Source: Bacillus sp. OV166 (GTDB taxonomy: Bacteria; Bacillota; Bacilli; Bacillales; Cytobacillaceae). From it: a stretch of 64,000 nucleotides of DNA. Positions within the stretch are counted from its first letter, which is position 1. The number at the start of each line of letters is the position of its first letter. The notes under the pieces are model-generated. The model saw only the letters and a list, made by a program, of their open reading frames with translations, was not told the origin of the DNA and searched no databases. The position numbers were made by a program, and so were the translations under genes. This document shows positions 54,501 to 63,721 of this stretch, in pieces. The stretch spans positions 5,899,001 to 5,963,000 of the forward strand of contig NZ_FXWM01000001.1 of the NCBI RefSeq assembly GCF_900177675.1, written 5' to 3'.

Positions 54501-54702
54501 TTAATTATACGTTTGATTAAATATCCTTAACCCCCTGATATAAGAGGTTACTAAACACATCAAGTAAAAAAGATTGTCGGTATTTACAATTAAATTTTTT
54601 ATAAAATGAAGCCATTATTTCCTAGAAAATGAGCAATTTCTACTTTTTCTCCATTTTTCGTCTTTTTTTTGCTTTTTCACCATTAATTAAACGTTTGATT
54701 AA
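54501..54702. promoter_or_regulatory. two copies of a 20 bp TetR-like palindrome
   Basis: TTAATTATACGTTTGATTAA (54501-54520) and TTAATTAAACGTTTGATTAA (54683-54702) differ by a single base and are imperfect palindromes centred on ACGT. Such sites resemble TetR-family operators. No TetR gene or intact target lies here. The remaining 54460-55008 has no convincing gene: a plus-strand ORF at 54629-54883 lacks any recognisable similarity. Confidence 0.45.
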
Positions 54703-54896
54703 AAACAGCTTCATCCCTTTTAGATACTGGTTTGTTGAATCCGAAAACAGGAAAAAAATGTCGAGGAGTGTGGCTAATATTCAAGTGGAATGGGTTTGTT
54801 TAACAAGAGGCTTAATAAAACTTGATCAACTGGGTACTATCGGAAAAAATAAAAAAGAAGTATTACAATCACAAACCTATTAACGCAAAATCAAAA

Positions 54897-54927
54897 GGCA
54901 TGAGCGGTTTAATACCGTACTCATGCC
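54897..54927. terminator. hairpin, possible terminator
   Basis: GGCATGAG (54897-54904) pairs with CTCATGCC (54920-54927), with an inner CGGT/ACCG pair. No T run follows on the plus strand; on the minus strand TTTTGATTTTG follows. It may terminate the minus-strand small gene ending at 55009. Confidence 0.45.
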
Positions 54928-55008
54928 CAGGAAGCTGCAAAAGTGTTAGTTATAACACCGATATGTCGCAAAAAAAGGGACCCATCCGTCGCCCCAAACT
55001 AATCCATA

Positions 55009-55221
55009 TCAATAGAATTCATTACTAATAATCTGGGAAGTATTTGCTTTACCATCCAGTTTTTTCACAACCTCAGGCCAACTTAATTTTAACCTACGGC
55101 ATATGGTTGTACTTAAAACTTGCCCTTTCCTCTTCAACAAATCATAATCTCTCTGGTTAGTTGAACCAATCCGAAGTAATTCTCTTTTTAAATCTATAAG
55201 GGTTTCTTCCTTTGATTTCAA
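55009..55221 (-). CDS. small hypothetical protein
   Basis: A 70 aa basic protein (KSKEETLIDLKRELLRIG, then LSTTICRRLKLSWPEVVKKL) predicted to be helical. The TTG at 55221 is chosen because GGGTGG precedes it at 5-7 bases; the ORF opens at 55254. I do not recognise the family. It lies in a gene-poor stretch, upstream of the orphan hairpin, with no functional context. Confidence 0.4.
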   Translation of the reverse strand: MKSKEETLIDLKRELLRIGSTNQRDYDLLKRKGQVLSTTICRRLKLSWPEVVKKLDGKANTSQIISNEFY

Positions 55222-55274
55222 TAAAACCACCCCCCATTTATTCCGACTAATCATTGGACATATTGGAGTTTAGA

Positions 55275-56252
55275 CTAATTAATTAGTTTCTCTTTCGCCA
55301 ACCATGCTCCTCCAATTACCCCTGCATCATTGCCTAGTGTGGCAGTAACAATCTCTAAACCTTGGGCCACTCTTGGAAAAGCAAACGGAAAAAATTCTTC
55401 TTTTAAAGGTTTCAACAATGTGTCACCTGCTTTTGAAACGCCGCCTCCAATGACAATTTTTTCAGGATTTAAGCCATTGGCCAAATTCGCCAGCGCCAAT
55501 CCTAAATGGTAGGCAACCTGATGAATGACTCGCTTGGCGAGTTCATCCCCTTCGTTTGCAGCATCAAAAACTTGCTTGGCAGTTATCGTTTGATGCTTCT
55601 CATAATAGTCTCGTAATTGACTTATAGAATTGGAAGAAGCTAATTCCTCAATTGCCAAGCGGTCAATTCCTGTTGCGGACGCTACCGTTTCCAAACATCC
55701 CGATTTCCCGCAATTACAAGGTGCTCCGTCTTTAGGAACTGATGTCATATGGCCAATTTCACCACCAGCTCCATTTACACCATGCACAACCTCGCCATTG
55801 ACGATAATTCCGCCTCCTACACCCGTTCCTAATGTTACACAGATTAAGTTTTTAGCTCCTTTGCCGGCGCCCTTCCACATTTCACCGATTGCCGCAATAT
55901 TGGCATCATTGTCAACAACTACTGGCAAGGATGTTTCCCGCTCAAGAATAGCTTGTAAAGGGAAGTGCTCCCAGCCCAAGTTTACAGCCACTTCAACGGA
56001 ACCGTCCTCCGCATTAACAGGACCCGGCGCTCCGATTCCGATACCGATTAGCCGATTTTTGGTATGATTTAATTCGGTTAACTTTTGATCAATCGATTTT
56101 ACAATAGAAGTGGGGATGTGCCGACCGCTATCCATTTTGTCCGTATCGATTTCCCAGCTATAAAGGATATCGCCACTGAGACTGATAAATGCCATTTTAA
56201 TCGTGGTGCCGCCTATATCGACACCTACTAACCATTTTTCTTCCATAACCAT
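55275..56252 (-). CDS. glcK: ROK-family glucokinase
   Basis: A 325 aa ROK kinase with the ATP site VGVDIGGTTIKMA at the N-terminus, LVVxDND-like PVVVDNDAN, ExGH-type GGEIGHM, and the zinc motif CNCGKSGCLETVAS. These features and the length match B. subtilis GlcK, which phosphorylates glucose to glucose 6-phosphate. ATG codons at 56252 and 56246 are both possible starts. It is downstream of the dehydrogenase at 56390 but separated from it by a terminator, so it may have its own promoter in the 56253-56352 gap. Confidence 0.85.
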   Translation of the reverse strand: MVMEEKWLVGVDIGGTTIKMAFISLSGDILYSWEIDTDKMDSGRHIPTSIVKSIDQKLTELNHTKNRLIGIGIGAPGPVNAEDGSVEVAVNLGWEHFPLQAILERETSLPVVVDNDANIAAIGEMWKGAGKGAKNLICVTLGTGVGGGIIVNGEVVHGVNGAGGEIGHMTSVPKDGAPCNCGKSGCLETVASATGIDRLAIEELASSNSISQLRDYYEKHQTITAKQVFDAANEGDELAKRVIHQVAYHLGLALANLANGLNPEKIVIGGGVSKAGDTLLKPLKEEFFPFAFPRVAQGLEIVTATLGNDAGVIGGAWLAKEKLIN

Positions 56253-56352
56253 TCACTCTTTTCCGCATTATAATAGTGATTTTCTACTTAGCTAACTAAA
56301 AAGAACCTAAAATCCACTTAGGTTTTATTAAGATTCCTTTATTCATTTCTAC

Positions 56353-56384
56353 AAAAGAGGCTCCTCGATTGAGAAGCCTCTTTT
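56353..56384 (-). terminator. terminator of the isomerase-dehydrogenase pair
   Basis: AAAAGAGGCT (56353-56362) and AGCCTCTTTT (56375-56384) pair perfectly around a 12 nt loop; on the minus strand the second arm ends in TTTT. It lies 6 bp past the dehydrogenase stop. Confidence 0.75.
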
Positions 56385-56389
56385 CGTTT

Positions 56390-57577
56390 TTATTTGACAG
56401 CTGCTGCTGTTTTTTCAAGATTAACCCATTGTTCTTTTTCAGCAGATTCAAGGATCGCATCTGCAATTAGTTCTATTTGGTATCCATCATTGAAGTTTGG
56501 TGAAAACTCTGTATCTTCAGCGATTGCTTTAAACAAATCATATGTTTCAATGATTTTTGTTTCGCCGTAACCTATACCTAGAGCAGGGATTGGCCATAAT
56601 CCTTCACCGTATGGAGTGGCAGGTCCTGTATAAACCGTTCTGAAGCCTTTTGCATCGCTTGGATCATCGGCGAAGCAAACTTGAAGCTCGTCACGGCGCT
56701 CATAGTTAAAGTATAGAGAACCTTTTTCACCATGAATTTCAAAGGTTAGGAAGTTGTTGCGTCCCCATGCATTACGTGTTGCTTCAATCGTTCCAATGGC
56801 ACCATTATCAAACTTGACCATCGTAATAAATTCATCATCTACATCAACGGCAGCTTTCGGTACATCATTTCCGCCATTTTTCACTGTACCTAATTTGTCA
56901 ATACCGCCAGTTTGAATTGGTCTTTCTGGAATCCATGTTTTTGTCATTGCATTTACATCTGTAATTTCACCAACAAGGTAACGGGCAAAATCAACCACAT
57001 GTGTTCCGATATCACCCAGAGCACCTGAACCAGCGATTTTCTTTTGGAAGCGCCATGATAATGGTGAATTTGGATCAGCAGACCAGTCTTGTAAATACGT
57101 TCCGCGGAAGCTTAGAACTTTTCCAATTCTCCCTTCTTCAATATACTTTTTCGCAAGAGCAACGGCTGGTGTTCTTCTGTAGTTGAAGGCAACCGCATGT
57201 TTTACACCTGCTGCTTTTACCGCTTCTAGCATTTCCTTTGCTTGTTCAGCACCTAATGCCAATGGTTTTTCACAGATAATATGTTTTCCGGCTTTTGCTG
57301 CTGCAATCGCGATTTCAGCATGCGTATTATTTGGAGTAACAATATCAATAATATCAATTTCTGGATCGTTAACAACAGCTCTCCAATCTGTAGAATAATT
57401 GTCAAATCCCAATCTTGCTGCTGCGTCTTTAGCCAATTGTTCGTTTACATCTACTACTGTATGGCGATGCGGAATTGCTGGTGCCGGCCAGAAAAACATT
57501 GGCATTCCTGCATATGCAAGTGAATGCGCTTTACCCATAAAGCCTCCGCCAATCATACCTACGTTTAATTTTTTCAT
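56390..57577 (-). CDS. Gfo/Idh/MocA-family oxidoreductase
   Basis: A 395 aa dehydrogenase, longer than IolG. The nucleotide motif GGGFMG is at residues 10-15, EKP at 103-105, and GDIGTHVVDFARYL provides the active-site Asp/His. An insertion after residue 25 (GMPMFFWPAPAIPHRHTVV) replaces the usual loop. Closest in length and motif order to the dehydrogenase at 62478, so the two probably act on related substrates. It is 71 bp after the IolE-like isomerase gene. Confidence 0.85.
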   Translation of the reverse strand: MKKLNVGMIGGGFMGKAHSLAYAGMPMFFWPAPAIPHRHTVVDVNEQLAKDAAARLGFDNYSTDWRAVVNDPEIDIIDIVTPNNTHAEIAIAAAKAGKHIICEKPLALGAEQAKEMLEAVKAAGVKHAVAFNYRRTPAVALAKKYIEEGRIGKVLSFRGTYLQDWSADPNSPLSWRFQKKIAGSGALGDIGTHVVDFARYLVGEITDVNAMTKTWIPERPIQTGGIDKLGTVKNGGNDVPKAAVDVDDEFITMVKFDNGAIGTIEATRNAWGRNNFLTFEIHGEKGSLYFNYERRDELQVCFADDPSDAKGFRTVYTGPATPYGEGLWPIPALGIGYGETKIIETYDLFKAIAEDTEFSPNFNDGYQIELIADAILESAEKEQWVNLEKTAAAVK

Positions 57578-57648
57578 TTTAGTATCCTCCCATAATTATC
57601 TTCTTGGTTTTTAATGAAGTCTTTGCTATTCCTAATGAATGTAACTTA

Positions 57649-58470
57649 TTATGCTTGATTTACTTTTTCAAATTGAGTTAAATAGCTGCGGCTGATTTTT
57701 GCCCCTTGCTTCGGATCTGGGTAGCTGTCTAACTCTACCGTAATCCAGCCATCATAGTTTGCCTCTTCTAACGCTTTAACCATTTCATCAAATTTTTGAT
57801 GACCTTCGCCTAGAGGTAAAAACTCTCCATTTGCATAATCTTTAAAGTGAACATATTTAATGCGATCTACATATTTTCTAATTACCGCAACAGGATCTCC
57901 ACCGCCGGCTTCAATATGCGCCGTATCCGGGCAAAGATTAATTGTTGTTAATGGCATTAATTTATCTAACTGTTCAGGAGCCTGAACGTTCGTTCCCAAA
58001 TGAGGATGATAACTTGCAATAAGATTATATTTTTTAGCAATCTCTACCACTTTATTAAGTGCATTACCAAGAGCTGAATAATCGCTTTCAAGGATGCCGT
58101 TTGTGCGTACAGCTCCGCCGCCGACAACAAGATGCTCAGCCCCTACTTCTGATGCGAATGCCGCTACACTTTCAATTTTCAATAATTCTTCTTCTAAAAT
58201 ATCCGGGAAGATAAAATTCCCGCCTGTATATACGCCGACCAAATTTAAAGAATGATCATTCATTAATTTTAAAAACTCATCTTTTTTATCCTTGTATTGC
58301 ATCAAGTTTCCATCGAAGATTTCGAAGCCTTCATAGCCAGCTTCCGCAATATCCTTTAATGCTTCTTCTGTTGATCCATAGGCAAGGTAGTAAAGATCCT
58401 TAACAGAAGTAACACCTGCTGGATGACCAACTACGCCGCCCCAAGTATTTGTTTGATATCCTAATTTCAT
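57649..58470 (-). CDS. IolE-like sugar phosphate isomerase/epimerase family protein
   Basis: A 273 aa TIM barrel. The N-terminus MKLGYQTNTWGG and the motifs ASYHPHLGT, CPDTAHIEAGG, VHFKDY and TVELDSY resemble inosose dehydratase (IolE) and its relatives, which remove water from a keto-cyclitol. The ATG at 58470 follows GGAGGTAATCAC; the ORF opens at 58515. Preceded by three operator copies (58550-58793), it is the first gene of a two-gene unit with the dehydrogenase at 56390. A cyclitol or keto-sugar substrate is likely. Confidence 0.82.
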   Translation of the reverse strand: MKLGYQTNTWGGVVGHPAGVTSVKDLYYLAYGSTEEALKDIAEAGYEGFEIFDGNLMQYKDKKDEFLKLMNDHSLNLVGVYTGGNFIFPDILEEELLKIESVAAFASEVGAEHLVVGGGAVRTNGILESDYSALGNALNKVVEIAKKYNLIASYHPHLGTNVQAPEQLDKLMPLTTINLCPDTAHIEAGGGDPVAVIRKYVDRIKYVHFKDYANGEFLPLGEGHQKFDEMVKALEEANYDGWITVELDSYPDPKQGAKISRSYLTQFEKVNQA

Positions 58471-58549
58471 GTGATTACCTCCATATATATTGGAATTTAG
58501 TATGCCATATTTCATAGTAGATAAATCGAAGCAAACTCACCTCCAAAAT

Positions 58550-58793
58550 AGTAATCGATTACATTTTTATTAAAAATATCTTTCCACACTTCCACAAATA
58601 ACAGTATTTTGTACATCTTTTAAGATATCTAGCAAACAACTAAAATGTAATCCATTACATTTTTACTTACAGATAAACAACTGCTTTCTAAAGGACACAA
58701 TGATTTAATCTCTCTTTAATTCTAGGAAATAATATCATCTGGCAAGAATAAAAGATTTTGTATCCCTTACACAAATGATTGTAATCGATTACA
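58550..58793. promoter_or_regulatory. triplet of TGTAATCGATTACA-type operators upstream of the IolE-like gene
   Basis: Three 14 bp sites: AGTAATCGATTACA (58550-58563), TGTAATCCATTACA (58646-58659) and TGTAATCGATTACA (58780-58793), 96 and 134 bp apart centre to centre. The same motif recurs three times at 63722-63928. They suit a LacI-family repressor. The sites also fit the loose cre consensus TGWNANCGNTNWCA where the centre is CG. The interval 58516-58909 has no gene. Confidence 0.75.
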
Positions 58794-58909
58794 CCCAAAA
58801 ATGCAACCCTATTTTTCAATTGTCACAGATTGTTCACCAAACATTTATATAATTCGAAATAAATCAGACGACATACTTTTCTTGTTAGGCTCTAAGTATC
58901 CTTTTTATC

Positions 58910-59710
58910 TTAGAGGCTGGCAACTGATCCACCATCAACTCGAAGGTTTACACCATTAATAAAAGAAGCCTTGTTTGATGCAAGGTAAACGACAGCAGAA
59001 GCAACTTCCTCTACTGTCCCTGGACGTTTTACTTCAACATGAGGGCGATTTTCCTTTAGAAATTGTTGAATTGCTTCATCATAACTTATATTCTGCTTTT
59101 CTGCGTTATCTTTTAACAAGTTCTCCAGCATAGGTGTCATAATAAATGCCGGCGATACCGTATTGACAAGGATTCCATCTGCAGCATAGGCCTTAGATAG
59201 GCTTTTTGTAAAATTAATCAGTGCAGCTTTGGAAGCATTATAATGAGGCATGAACGCGTCCGGTTGAATACCTGATTCAGATGAAATATTAATAATACGG
59301 CCTAATCCTGTTTTTTTCATATAGGGAATCACAGCTTTTGTCACACGTACAGCTCCAAAAAGATTGACATCAAATAAATGTTGCCATTGGTCTATATCCA
59401 ATGATTCAAAGTCATCAAATCCACTGGCGATTCCCGCATTGTTAACGAGAATATCAATGGTCTTATAACGGTCAACGGCAGTAGAAATAAGATGATCCAC
59501 ATCGGCTTGTTTCGTTAAGTCCGCTTGAACAGCAAGCACACTTCCACCCATCTTTTCAATCTCAGCGGATGTTTTTTTCAAAGCCTCTTCACCTCGTCCA
59601 CAAATAATAACGTTTGCGCCTTCCTCCGCGAACGCCATCGCAATAGCCTTCCCAATACCTTTACTACCGCCGGTCACAAGTACAGTTTTATTTTTAAATT
59701 CTAGATTCAT
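58910..59710 (-). CDS. short-chain dehydrogenase/reductase (SDR)
   Basis: A 266 aa classical SDR. The cofactor motif TGGSKGIG is at 13-20, NNAG at 90-93, the catalytic Ser in NISSESG (near 143-144), and YNASK with Tyr157 and Lys161. It probably oxidises or reduces a polyol, keto-sugar or related alcohol. It is the last gene of the long operon from 63656 and lies 128 bp from the monooxygenase-fold gene. No specific substrate is visible. Confidence 0.85.
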   Translation of the reverse strand: MNLEFKNKTVLVTGGSKGIGKAIAMAFAEEGANVIICGRGEEALKKTSAEIEKMGGSVLAVQADLTKQADVDHLISTAVDRYKTIDILVNNAGIASGFDDFESLDIDQWQHLFDVNLFGAVRVTKAVIPYMKKTGLGRIINISSESGIQPDAFMPHYNASKAALINFTKSLSKAYAADGILVNTVSPAFIMTPMLENLLKDNAEKQNISYDEAIQQFLKENRPHVEVKRPGTVEEVASAVVYLASNKASFINGVNLRVDGGSVASL

Positions 59711-59838
59711 GTTTTATTCATTCCTTTCTAGGTAGTAAGACAGTATAATCTTCGTTTAAATCGCTGCTTAAAGTTATCAAATAAGGATTAACTCTAACCG
59801 ATACTCGGTGGAGTTAATCCTTATGTTTGTCCAACTAA

Positions 59839-60132
59839 TTAATTTTTTAATGAAGCCTCAAATAATTCTGCATGGATCGGTTCAGAGACTATCGGTTCAA
59901 CAGCCTTAATGAATCTTTTAAAATGAGGGGTCTCCTCATGCTGCCCGATCGCTTGTTCATCCTTCCATTTCTCTACAAAGATAAAGCTATTCGCCTCTTC
60001 CGGATCCTCATAGTAATGGTAACTGATATTTCCGAACTCTGCTTGAGACGGTTTCGTTACAAGTCTGGCCTCTTCTAGAAATATTTCGCGAAATCGCGCT
60101 TTCACCTTGATATTTGCATGGATAATAATCAT
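59839..60132 (-). CDS. antibiotic biosynthesis monooxygenase (ABM)-fold protein
   Basis: A 97 aa small dimeric ferredoxin-like protein of the ABM/YgiN type; the motif SYHYYEDPEEANSFIFVEKWKDEQAIGQH is typical. Members are quinol monooxygenases or stress proteins, and some process sugars or quinones; in sugar operons the role is usually not known. It is 44 bp after the MFS carrier gene. Confidence 0.8.
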   Translation of the reverse strand: MIIIHANIKVKARFREIFLEEARLVTKPSQAEFGNISYHYYEDPEEANSFIFVEKWKDEQAIGQHEETPHFKRFIKAVEPIVSEPIHAELFEASLKN

Positions 60133-60176
60133 CGTTTCATCCTCCTTGGTTATGTTTCGTCTTTAACTCTGCTTGC

Positions 60177-61454
60177 TTAACCCGCATGTTTCTCTTGTAG
60201 AAATCTTTCATCCTGTTTCTCTTCAGACGGAAGCTTCATAAACTTCATTAAATAAGCACCAAGGAAATACATGCCTGCGAAAATCCACATAATACCATGA
60301 ACACCAATAAGTCCGATGAATGCTCCAACAATTGCCGGTGCGATAAAGTAGGACATCCCTGCACCAAAACTTACTATCGCCATCGCAGACCCTTTATTCT
60401 CAGGAGCCAGCGATGCTACAAGAGCTGAAAGTGGGACGAAACCACAAAGAGTAATCCCCATTATAATACCGACAATATTCAAGGCTAAGAAACTGCTGCC
60501 AAAAACCTGCGGCGTGTAAAGCATAACTAATAACATGACACCCATACCGAAGCTGCCAAGCCATTGAATCGTTTTGCGCCAGCCTAACCATTTATCACTA
60601 ATGTAAGGAATGATCAGGTTAAAGATGATATTCGCAAACCACATCGTTCCCCACATTTGCAAAAACTGTTCAGTCGTGAATCCATATTCAGAATGCAAAT
60701 AAAGAGGGAAAAAGATTGGCAGTGAACCGATGCCTGTGGAATTGATAATTCGGACCACGCCGCCAATTGCCACTTTCGGTTGTTCGATACAAATGGTAAA
60801 TCCACTCAATAGGCTTTTTAGTTTTTCCTTCGGATTTCCTTTTTGTTCTTTTCTCATATCGTCTTTCACTACGATACAGCCAATAATTCCTCCAACCAAT
60901 ACCCATGCCACAGCACTCCACAACAACCCAATATAACCAATCTTCGGAAGCATGTAGGCAGGGAAAAAGCTTCCTACAACATAGAGCCCGCCGCTCCAAG
61001 CAGCCCAAAACAATCCAACAGCTGTCGCCAAAATGCGATCAGGACTGCGATACGTAACCCACACTAAGAATGAATAGCAAAATAACGGATAACCCAAACC
61101 GCGAATTCCATAAGTCGGTAGCATAATAGCGTAATTATTTAGCTTTAAACCATATTCAATGAATAGAACCTGACCAAGTAACCAAGTTACAAGTCCGATA
61201 ATCATGACTTTCCTTGGTCCCCACATCTCAGTGAGTACACCTGAAAAGTAAGAGGCAATAGCCAATATGGCTCCATAAACAGCAAAAAGTGTAGCAGATT
61301 GTTGAACGGTCAGACCCTTTTCAATAAGATACGGAGATAACCATGCGTGTTCAAGACCGTCACCAGCCATAAAAATTAATGTTGCAACAAATCCCCAAAC
61401 CACTCCCATAGGAAGGCCGCCAAGAGTACGTTCCTGACCTAAAACCGCTTTCAT
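60177..61454 (-). CDS. RbtT/DalT/CsbX-family MFS polyol carrier
   Basis: A 425 aa membrane protein with 12 predicted helices, of the CsbX/RbtT/DalT group, whose members carry ribitol, D-arabinitol and related polyols. The recognisable stretch is MAGDGLEHAWLSPYL, with YGIRGLGYPLFCYSFLVWVTYR. The start is ATG 61454, as AGGTG lies 6 bases upstream; the ORF opens at 61463. It is in the operon with two dehydrogenases and an isomerase, so the imported compound is likely a polyol or cyclitol. Confidence 0.85.
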   Translation of the reverse strand: MKAVLGQERTLGGLPMGVVWGFVATLIFMAGDGLEHAWLSPYLIEKGLTVQQSATLFAVYGAILAIASYFSGVLTEMWGPRKVMIIGLVTWLLGQVLFIEYGLKLNNYAIMLPTYGIRGLGYPLFCYSFLVWVTYRSPDRILATAVGLFWAAWSGGLYVVGSFFPAYMLPKIGYIGLLWSAVAWVLVGGIIGCIVVKDDMRKEQKGNPKEKLKSLLSGFTICIEQPKVAIGGVVRIINSTGIGSLPIFFPLYLHSEYGFTTEQFLQMWGTMWFANIIFNLIIPYISDKWLGWRKTIQWLGSFGMGVMLLVMLYTPQVFGSSFLALNIVGIIMGITLCGFVPLSALVASLAPENKGSAMAIVSFGAGMSYFIAPAIVGAFIGLIGVHGIMWIFAGMYFLGAYLMKFMKLPSEEKQDERFLQEKHAG

Positions 61455-61509
61455 TTTCAACACCTCTATTTTATAATGTTAGGGGATTAAGAGGAAGATT
61501 AACTCCTAC

Positions 61510-62481
61510 TTAAGCCCACCACATTTCCGATACTTTCTCTTTAAACAACGTTCCTTTTAACAGTGTGATGGCTTTCATTAAACCTTCATCGGTAGACGCA
61601 AGCATATCCTCATGTTCAATGGAAACAACGTAATCATATCCTACAGCCCGAAGTGTACTGATGATGTCCTTCCACATTTTTTCATTATGGCCATATCCGA
61701 CAGAGCGGAATGTCCAAGAGCGATCCAACACTTTACTGTAATGCTTGGTATCAAGAACACCATTCACCTTAATATTTGCCTGGTCTAAATACGTATCTTT
61801 CGCATGGAAATGGAAGATTGCATTTTCCCTGCCTAATTTTTTAATAGCTTCGACTGGGTCGATTCCTTGCCATACCAAATGGCTTGGATCGAAGTTGGCT
61901 CCGATGTTCACTCCTGCTTGTTCTCTTAGCTTTAGTAGTGTTTCCGGATTATAGACAACAAATCCCGGATGCATTTCGAAAGCAATTTGATGAATCCCAT
62001 GCATTTCAGCGAATTTCGCTTCTTCTTTCCAGTACGGAATAACGATATCATTCCATTGCCATTCTAAGACTTCTGCATATTCTGGAGGCCAAGAGCAGGT
62101 CACCCAATTTGGAAACTTGGCACCCGGATGATCCCCTGGACATCCAGCAAAACCATTGATAACTGGTACCTCTAACTGTTCAGCCAGTAAAACCGTTTTT
62201 CTCCATACATCATGCGCCTCTTTGGCAGCCTTTACATTAGGATGTAGAGGGTTGCCATGGCAGCTTAGTCCGCTGATTGTTAGTTCCCTGCTTTCAATCG
62301 CCCGTCGGAACGATTTGATTTTATCTGGATTCCCTAACAATTCATCGGGATTACAATGACTATTCCCTGGATAGTTACCGGTTCCTAACTCAACGGCCTC
62401 TACTCCTATTTGGGCTAATTTATCTAACATGGCTTCGAAAGGAAGATTTTGATATAGAACTGTAAACACACCTAGTTTCAT
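61510..62481 (-). CDS. sugar phosphate isomerase/epimerase family protein (IolH/YcjR-like)
   Basis: A 323 aa TIM barrel. Metal motifs: FEMHPG (near 170), NFDPSHLVWQG (near 198), FHFHAKDT (near 226) and SIEHEDM. The long C-terminal helix and GNPLHPN segment differ from the other isomerases here. Its start overlaps the dehydrogenase gene by 4 bp (ATGA), so the two act together. In similar operons the dehydrogenase makes a keto-sugar and this protein epimerises, isomerises or cleaves it. Confidence 0.85.
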   Translation of the reverse strand: MKLGVFTVLYQNLPFEAMLDKLAQIGVEAVELGTGNYPGNSHCNPDELLGNPDKIKSFRRAIESRELTISGLSCHGNPLHPNVKAAKEAHDVWRKTVLLAEQLEVPVINGFAGCPGDHPGAKFPNWVTCSWPPEYAEVLEWQWNDIVIPYWKEEAKFAEMHGIHQIAFEMHPGFVVYNPETLLKLREQAGVNIGANFDPSHLVWQGIDPVEAIKKLGRENAIFHFHAKDTYLDQANIKVNGVLDTKHYSKVLDRSWTFRSVGYGHNEKMWKDIISTLRAVGYDYVVSIEHEDMLASTDEGLMKAITLLKGTLFKEKVSEMWWA

Positions 62482-63656
62482 ACTAAAGCCTCCTTATCCG
62501 CACGAACCTTCACCCATTTTTGCTGTTCATGACTTTCCAGAATGGCATCCGTAATCGCCATTGAAGTATGACCGTCTTCAAATGTGGCGAAATTCGGTTT
62601 ATCCTGGAGCGGATCTTTGCCTTCACGAATAAACGTATAAACATTGAACATCATATTTTTCAGAGCGTCCGGCCAGCCTTCATTATGTCCGCCAGGATGA
62701 TGGATGGCTGATTTTGCTTCCGGTGAGAAGAGTGCTGGATCGGCAAGCAGGATTTCATTCGGCTTATCCCTGTGTCCCATCCATAATTTTTCAGGCTCTT
62801 CTTGATTCCAGAAAGCAGAGCTTTTGCTGCCATTGATTTCAAAGCTTAGTCGGTTTTTCCGTCCTGCACTAACTTGGGAAACGGTAAATACTCCTCGTGA
62901 GCCATCCTCGAAACGAACGAGTACGGATGCATAGTCTTCTGTATTGATTGGAACATCTTCATATTCCATATCTTCAGTTGTCTGTGCGCCAAAAGTAGCT
63001 ACGTTTCCTTTAGGCTTCTTTCTTACTGGAACAACAGTTGCTAAATCAGCAAATACTTCTACAATCTTTTTACCTGTTACAAATTGAACAGTATCACACC
63101 AATGGGAACCGATATCTGCTACAGCCCGTGATTTTCCGCCCACTTCCGGTGCTAAACGCCAGTTATAATCCGTCTCATACAATAACCAGTCCTGCAAGTA
63201 GCTTCCGTGTACCAAATTCACTTTCCCAAAGTCACCGTTAGCGATCTTCGCTCTTAGGTTTTGTACACTTGCATGCTGTCTGTAATTAAAGTTCACACCA
63301 TGTACGACACCCTGTTTTTGAGCTAAAGCCAATAATTCTGCTGATTCCTTGCTGTTCATCGCCAGTGGTTTTTCAGATACAACATGCTTACCTGCTAAAA
63401 TAATCTCTTTATTAATCGCAAAATGAAGATGGTTTGGTGTGCAATTGTGAATAACCTGAATTTCCGGATCCTGCAGCATTTCGCGGTAGTCGCCGTAGGC
63501 CTTTGGAATACCAAGCTCGGCTGCCTTTTTTTCAGCCATTTCTTGACTAGATTCAGCCAATCCTGCTACTTCCACAAATCCAAGTCTTCTGATTGCTTCA
63601 ATGTGTGTAGGTCCAATAAAACCTGTACCTATGATTCCTACTTTTATTTTTTTCAT
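62478..63656 (-). CDS. Gfo/Idh/MocA-family oxidoreductase
   Basis: A 392 aa dehydrogenase and first gene of the operon. The nucleotide motif GTGFIG is at 10-15, EKP at 95-97, and GKSRAVADIGSHWCDTVQF supplies the active-site Asp and His. It resembles the protein at 56390 in length and layout. Its stop overlaps the next isomerase start by 4 bp. Three operator copies precede it at 63722-63928, so it is strongly regulated. Confidence 0.85.
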   Translation of the reverse strand: MKKIKVGIIGTGFIGPTHIEAIRRLGFVEVAGLAESSQEMAEKKAAELGIPKAYGDYREMLQDPEIQVIHNCTPNHLHFAINKEIILAGKHVVSEKPLAMNSKESAELLALAQKQGVVHGVNFNYRQHASVQNLRAKIANGDFGKVNLVHGSYLQDWLLYETDYNWRLAPEVGGKSRAVADIGSHWCDTVQFVTGKKIVEVFADLATVVPVRKKPKGNVATFGAQTTEDMEYEDVPINTEDYASVLVRFEDGSRGVFTVSQVSAGRKNRLSFEINGSKSSAFWNQEEPEKLWMGHRDKPNEILLADPALFSPEAKSAIHHPGGHNEGWPDALKNMMFNVYTFIREGKDPLQDKPNFATFEDGHTSMAITDAILESHEQQKWVKVRADKEALV

Positions 63657-63721
63657 CTTAACTCATCCTCCAAATATTAATTTTTTTAGAGCCGGGTAAC
63701 GAGTAGAACGCAATATATAAA

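Noticed and set aside
54629..54883. 84-codon plus-strand ORF in the gene-poor region
   Set aside because: No Shine-Dalgarno, Phe-rich start and no similarity; probably chance.
55630..56067. 145-codon plus-strand ORF
   Set aside because: Antisense to the ROK glucokinase gene, no ribosome site, Pro-rich translation without recognisable features.
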